Below are positions 61,732 to 64,000 of a stretch of 64,000 bases of DNA, piece after piece. Where the stretch lies: assembly GCA_964609385.1 (NCBI GenBank), contig CAZSSM010000026.1, positions 14,372-78,371 on the forward strand, written 5' to 3'. The position numbers were made by a program, and so were the translations under genes. Position 1 is the first letter of the stretch. Each line of letters begins with the position of its first letter. Under the pieces are notes generated by a model. It was not told the DNA's origin. It made no database searches and saw only the letters and a program-made list of their open reading frames with translations. This stretch comes from CAZSSM01 sp964609385. Lineage in GTDB: Bacteria; Planctomycetota; Planctomycetia; Isosphaerales; Isosphaeraceae.

Positions 61732-62703
61732 TCAGCGGACCAATCCGCGGTGTCGTAGGTATTTGAGCACCAGGGCATCGAAGGGCTGGTCGGTGGTTGT
61801 CAGCAGGTAGGCGATTCCACGCTGCGAGCACCACTGCTTGAGCCCGCCGACAAACCGATTGAGGTTGTCCTGGTAGCGTTTCAAGAGCGGCGCGGTGACG
61901 GTGATCTCGGCGATGTCATCGTCCTCGACATCGACCAATCGAAGGTCACCGACGACCTCGGGGTCGACCTCTTCTCGGGCCAAGACCTGGATCGCGTAGA
62001 TGTCGAGGTCGCGGGCCAGCAGGTAGCGCAATGCGTCCTGATATCCTGACTTGTCGAGAAAGTCGGAGATAATAACGACGATCCCTTTGCTGGGATGTCG
62101 GATCGCGAATTGTTTGGCGGCGGTCTTGAGGTCGCTACCCTTGGTCGGCTGGAGCGCCTGGAGGTGCTTGAGGACGCGCCACATCTGCGAGCGGCCCCGG
62201 ATGCCTCGGAGCCCGGCGCCGAGTTCCGCGTCGAAGTGCTCGATGACGATCCGGTCGAGGTTGACCAGACCGATGAAGGCCAATGCGGCGGCGATCTGCT
62301 TGGCGTAATGGAGTTTGGTCGGCTCGCCGAAGTCCATCGACAGGCTGGCGTCGAGCAGCGTGTAGATGTGCAGGTCTTCTTCTTCCATAAAGAGTTTGAC
62401 GAAAAGCTTATCGAGCCGGCCAAAGACGTTCCAATCGATGTGACGGAGGTCATCACCGACGGAGTAGTTGCGATGATCGGCGAACTCGACGGAGGTCCCG
62501 CGCCGTTTGCTCCGACGCTCGCCTTTCATCCGGCCGACGAAGATCTTGCGGCTGACCAGCTCGAGCTGTTCCAGTTGGCGGAGGAACTCCGGGTCCAGCA
62601 GCGGGGCGTCCGGATCGGCGCTTGTGGATGGGCCCGACTTGGGTGTGGCCGATGCCAAGGCGTCGGCGACGGCCTGCTCGGGCGAAGGTGCGGCGGAAGA
62701 CAC
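61732..62703 (-). CDS. DUF58 domain protein
   Basis: A 323-residue protein of the DUF58 family, a VWA-like fold that accompanies MoxR ATPases. It has the family's core motif RRGTSVEFADHRNYSVGDDL, then RHIDWNVFGRLDKLFVKLF, and the VWA-like YTLLDASLSMDFGEPTK (DxSxS) and VVIISDFLDKSG. No signal or membrane segment is seen. The start GTG 62703 is chosen because AAAGGA lies 10 nt upstream; the ATG at 62841 would overlap the preceding gene and adds unconserved residues. Confidence 0.92.
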   Translation of the reverse strand: MSSAAPSPEQAVADALASATPKSGPSTSADPDAPLLDPEFLRQLEQLELVSRKIFVGRMKGERRSKRRGTSVEFADHRNYSVGDDLRHIDWNVFGRLDKLFVKLFMEEEDLHIYTLLDASLSMDFGEPTKLHYAKQIAAALAFIGLVNLDRIVIEHFDAELGAGLRGIRGRSQMWRVLKHLQALQPTKGSDLKTAAKQFAIRHPSKGIVVIISDFLDKSGYQDALRYLLARDLDIYAIQVLAREEVDPEVVGDLRLVDVEDDDIAEITVTAPLLKRYQDNLNRFVGGLKQWCSQRGIAYLLTTTDQPFDALVLKYLRHRGLVR

Positions 62704-62755
62704 GGCGAGAGGTTCCTTTGCCGACAGGTGTAGGCTCAGCGGCTTGCCGGGTTGA

Positions 62756-63301
62756 TCAGGGTTGCGGTCCGGAGAGGTCTTGCTGAACGTCGGTGAGGTG
62801 AAGCAGGCCGAGCATGAGCAGAGCGGCCACGCCGAGCCCAAGGATCCAAGGGATCAGCGCGCTGAGGAAGACGAGGACGCGGCGGCGGAGCGTCAGGTCT
62901 GGGTGGCGCTGCAGGTAGTCCAGTGATGTCGACCAGCTCTCCAGGATAACCAGGCCTCCGCCCAGAGCGATCAGGCCGGCCACGTCCCAGTCTAAGATCC
63001 AGAGTAAGGGTGTGACCAAGATGAGCCAGCCGGTTTGCAGCAGGAGCAGACCGATCAGGTCGGCGCGCGTCCAAGTGCGTTGGGGTGCGGGGGGCGCCTC
63101 CCAGGTAACTGGATCGGGGTTGTAGAGGTCGCGGCGACGGGCAACCGAAGAGGTCGCCGAAGCGGCAGGTGGGGACGGCTCGGCGGTTGTCTTCACGGGT
63201 GGTCCAGCTCGGGCGAGCGCCTCCGGATCCGGAGAGTGTTTGACGACCGAGCCGAGGTCGGACTCGGGCCCCACCGCCTCGACGGCGAACCGATGGGCCA
63301 T
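62756..63301 (-). CDS. membrane protein in the MoxR/DUF58 operon
   Basis: A 181-residue protein with a disordered Ala/Pro-rich N-terminal third and three hydrophobic helices (LIGLLLLQTGWLILVTPLLW, VAGLIALGGGLVILES, PWILGLGVAALLMLGLLHL). No family recognised. It lies 40 nt after moxR and 52 nt before the DUF58 gene on the same strand, so it is probably co-transcribed. It has a weak ribosome binding site. Confidence 0.65.
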   Translation of the reverse strand: MAHRFAVEAVGPESDLGSVVKHSPDPEALARAGPPVKTTAEPSPPAASATSSVARRRDLYNPDPVTWEAPPAPQRTWTRADLIGLLLLQTGWLILVTPLLWILDWDVAGLIALGGGLVILESWSTSLDYLQRHPDLTLRRRVLVFLSALIPWILGLGVAALLMLGLLHLTDVQQDLSGPQP

Positions 63302-63341
63302 GGATCCGACCGAGGTCCGGTCTGACCGAACTCGGGGCTGC

Positions 63342-64000
<659 letters not shown>

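Overview
The window is GC-rich chromosomal DNA from a bacterium that is most likely a member of the Planctomycetota, perhaps Isosphaerales-like. This is an inference from gene content. The supporting genes are an ECF sigma factor with a long membrane-linked tail, an RTX protein with a planctomycete-type VE-x-C-E-x-R-x-LL N-terminus, a PEP-CTERM protein, Uma2-family proteins, a large sortilin/BNR-repeat secreted protein, a MoxR/DUF58/VWA operon and many multidomain histidine kinases. I recognised no rRNA, tRNA, CRISPR array, phage or insertion sequence.

Region 1 (1-10.1 kb) is the most striking. A degenerate receiver protein, a PAS protein whose C-terminus resembles the KaiC-stimulating domain of cyanobacterial KaiA, KaiB, a full double-domain KaiC and a PAS hybrid histidine kinase lie in one direction. 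A giant multi-PAS histidine kinase meets them tail to tail. The KaiC keeps both Walker sites, both catalytic Glu pairs and the Ser431-Thr432 phosphorylation dyad. Together this looks like a complete KaiABC-like timer outside the cyanobacteria, with a rebuilt KaiA.

Region 2 (10.1-31.9 kb) is mainly housekeeping: family-4 uracil-DNA glycosylase, type II NADH dehydrogenase, MoaB, an M28 peptidase, a lipoprotein parvulin isomerase, MnmA, a GT2-GtrA fusion, glutamyl-tRNA synthetase, a PfkB kinase, a Uma2 protein, the rplM-rpsI operon and a 1083-residue BNR-repeat exoprotein.

Region 3 (32-39.2 kb) holds a PEP-CTERM protein, an EF-G paralogue, a long gene-poor stretch, a translationally coupled membrane protein/lipase pair and an SUI1/YciH factor.

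Region 4 (39.4-45.5 kb) is a three-gene signalling unit: a membrane-anchored urea/amide-type binding protein, a Cache-like/HAMP hybrid kinase with two receivers, and a receiver-PP2C phosphatase. A gene-free 0.8 kb follows, then a TIM-barrel protein with an EboC-like UbiA prenyltransferase, a lone receiver, recA and thpR.

Region 5 (51-57 kb) has an overlapping dioxygenase/HD-oxygenase pair of the TmpAB/PhnY*-PhnZ phosphonate type, the extended ECF sigma factor, a Uma2 protein with a 14-heptad coiled-coil tail and the RTX protein. Region 6 (57.4-64 kb, minus strand) is a MoxR/Bat-type operon that ends in a PfkB-like protein lacking the usual catalytic Asp; moxR runs off the right edge.

Many long ORFs antisense to real genes are side effects of the GC-rich codon pattern and are not annotated.
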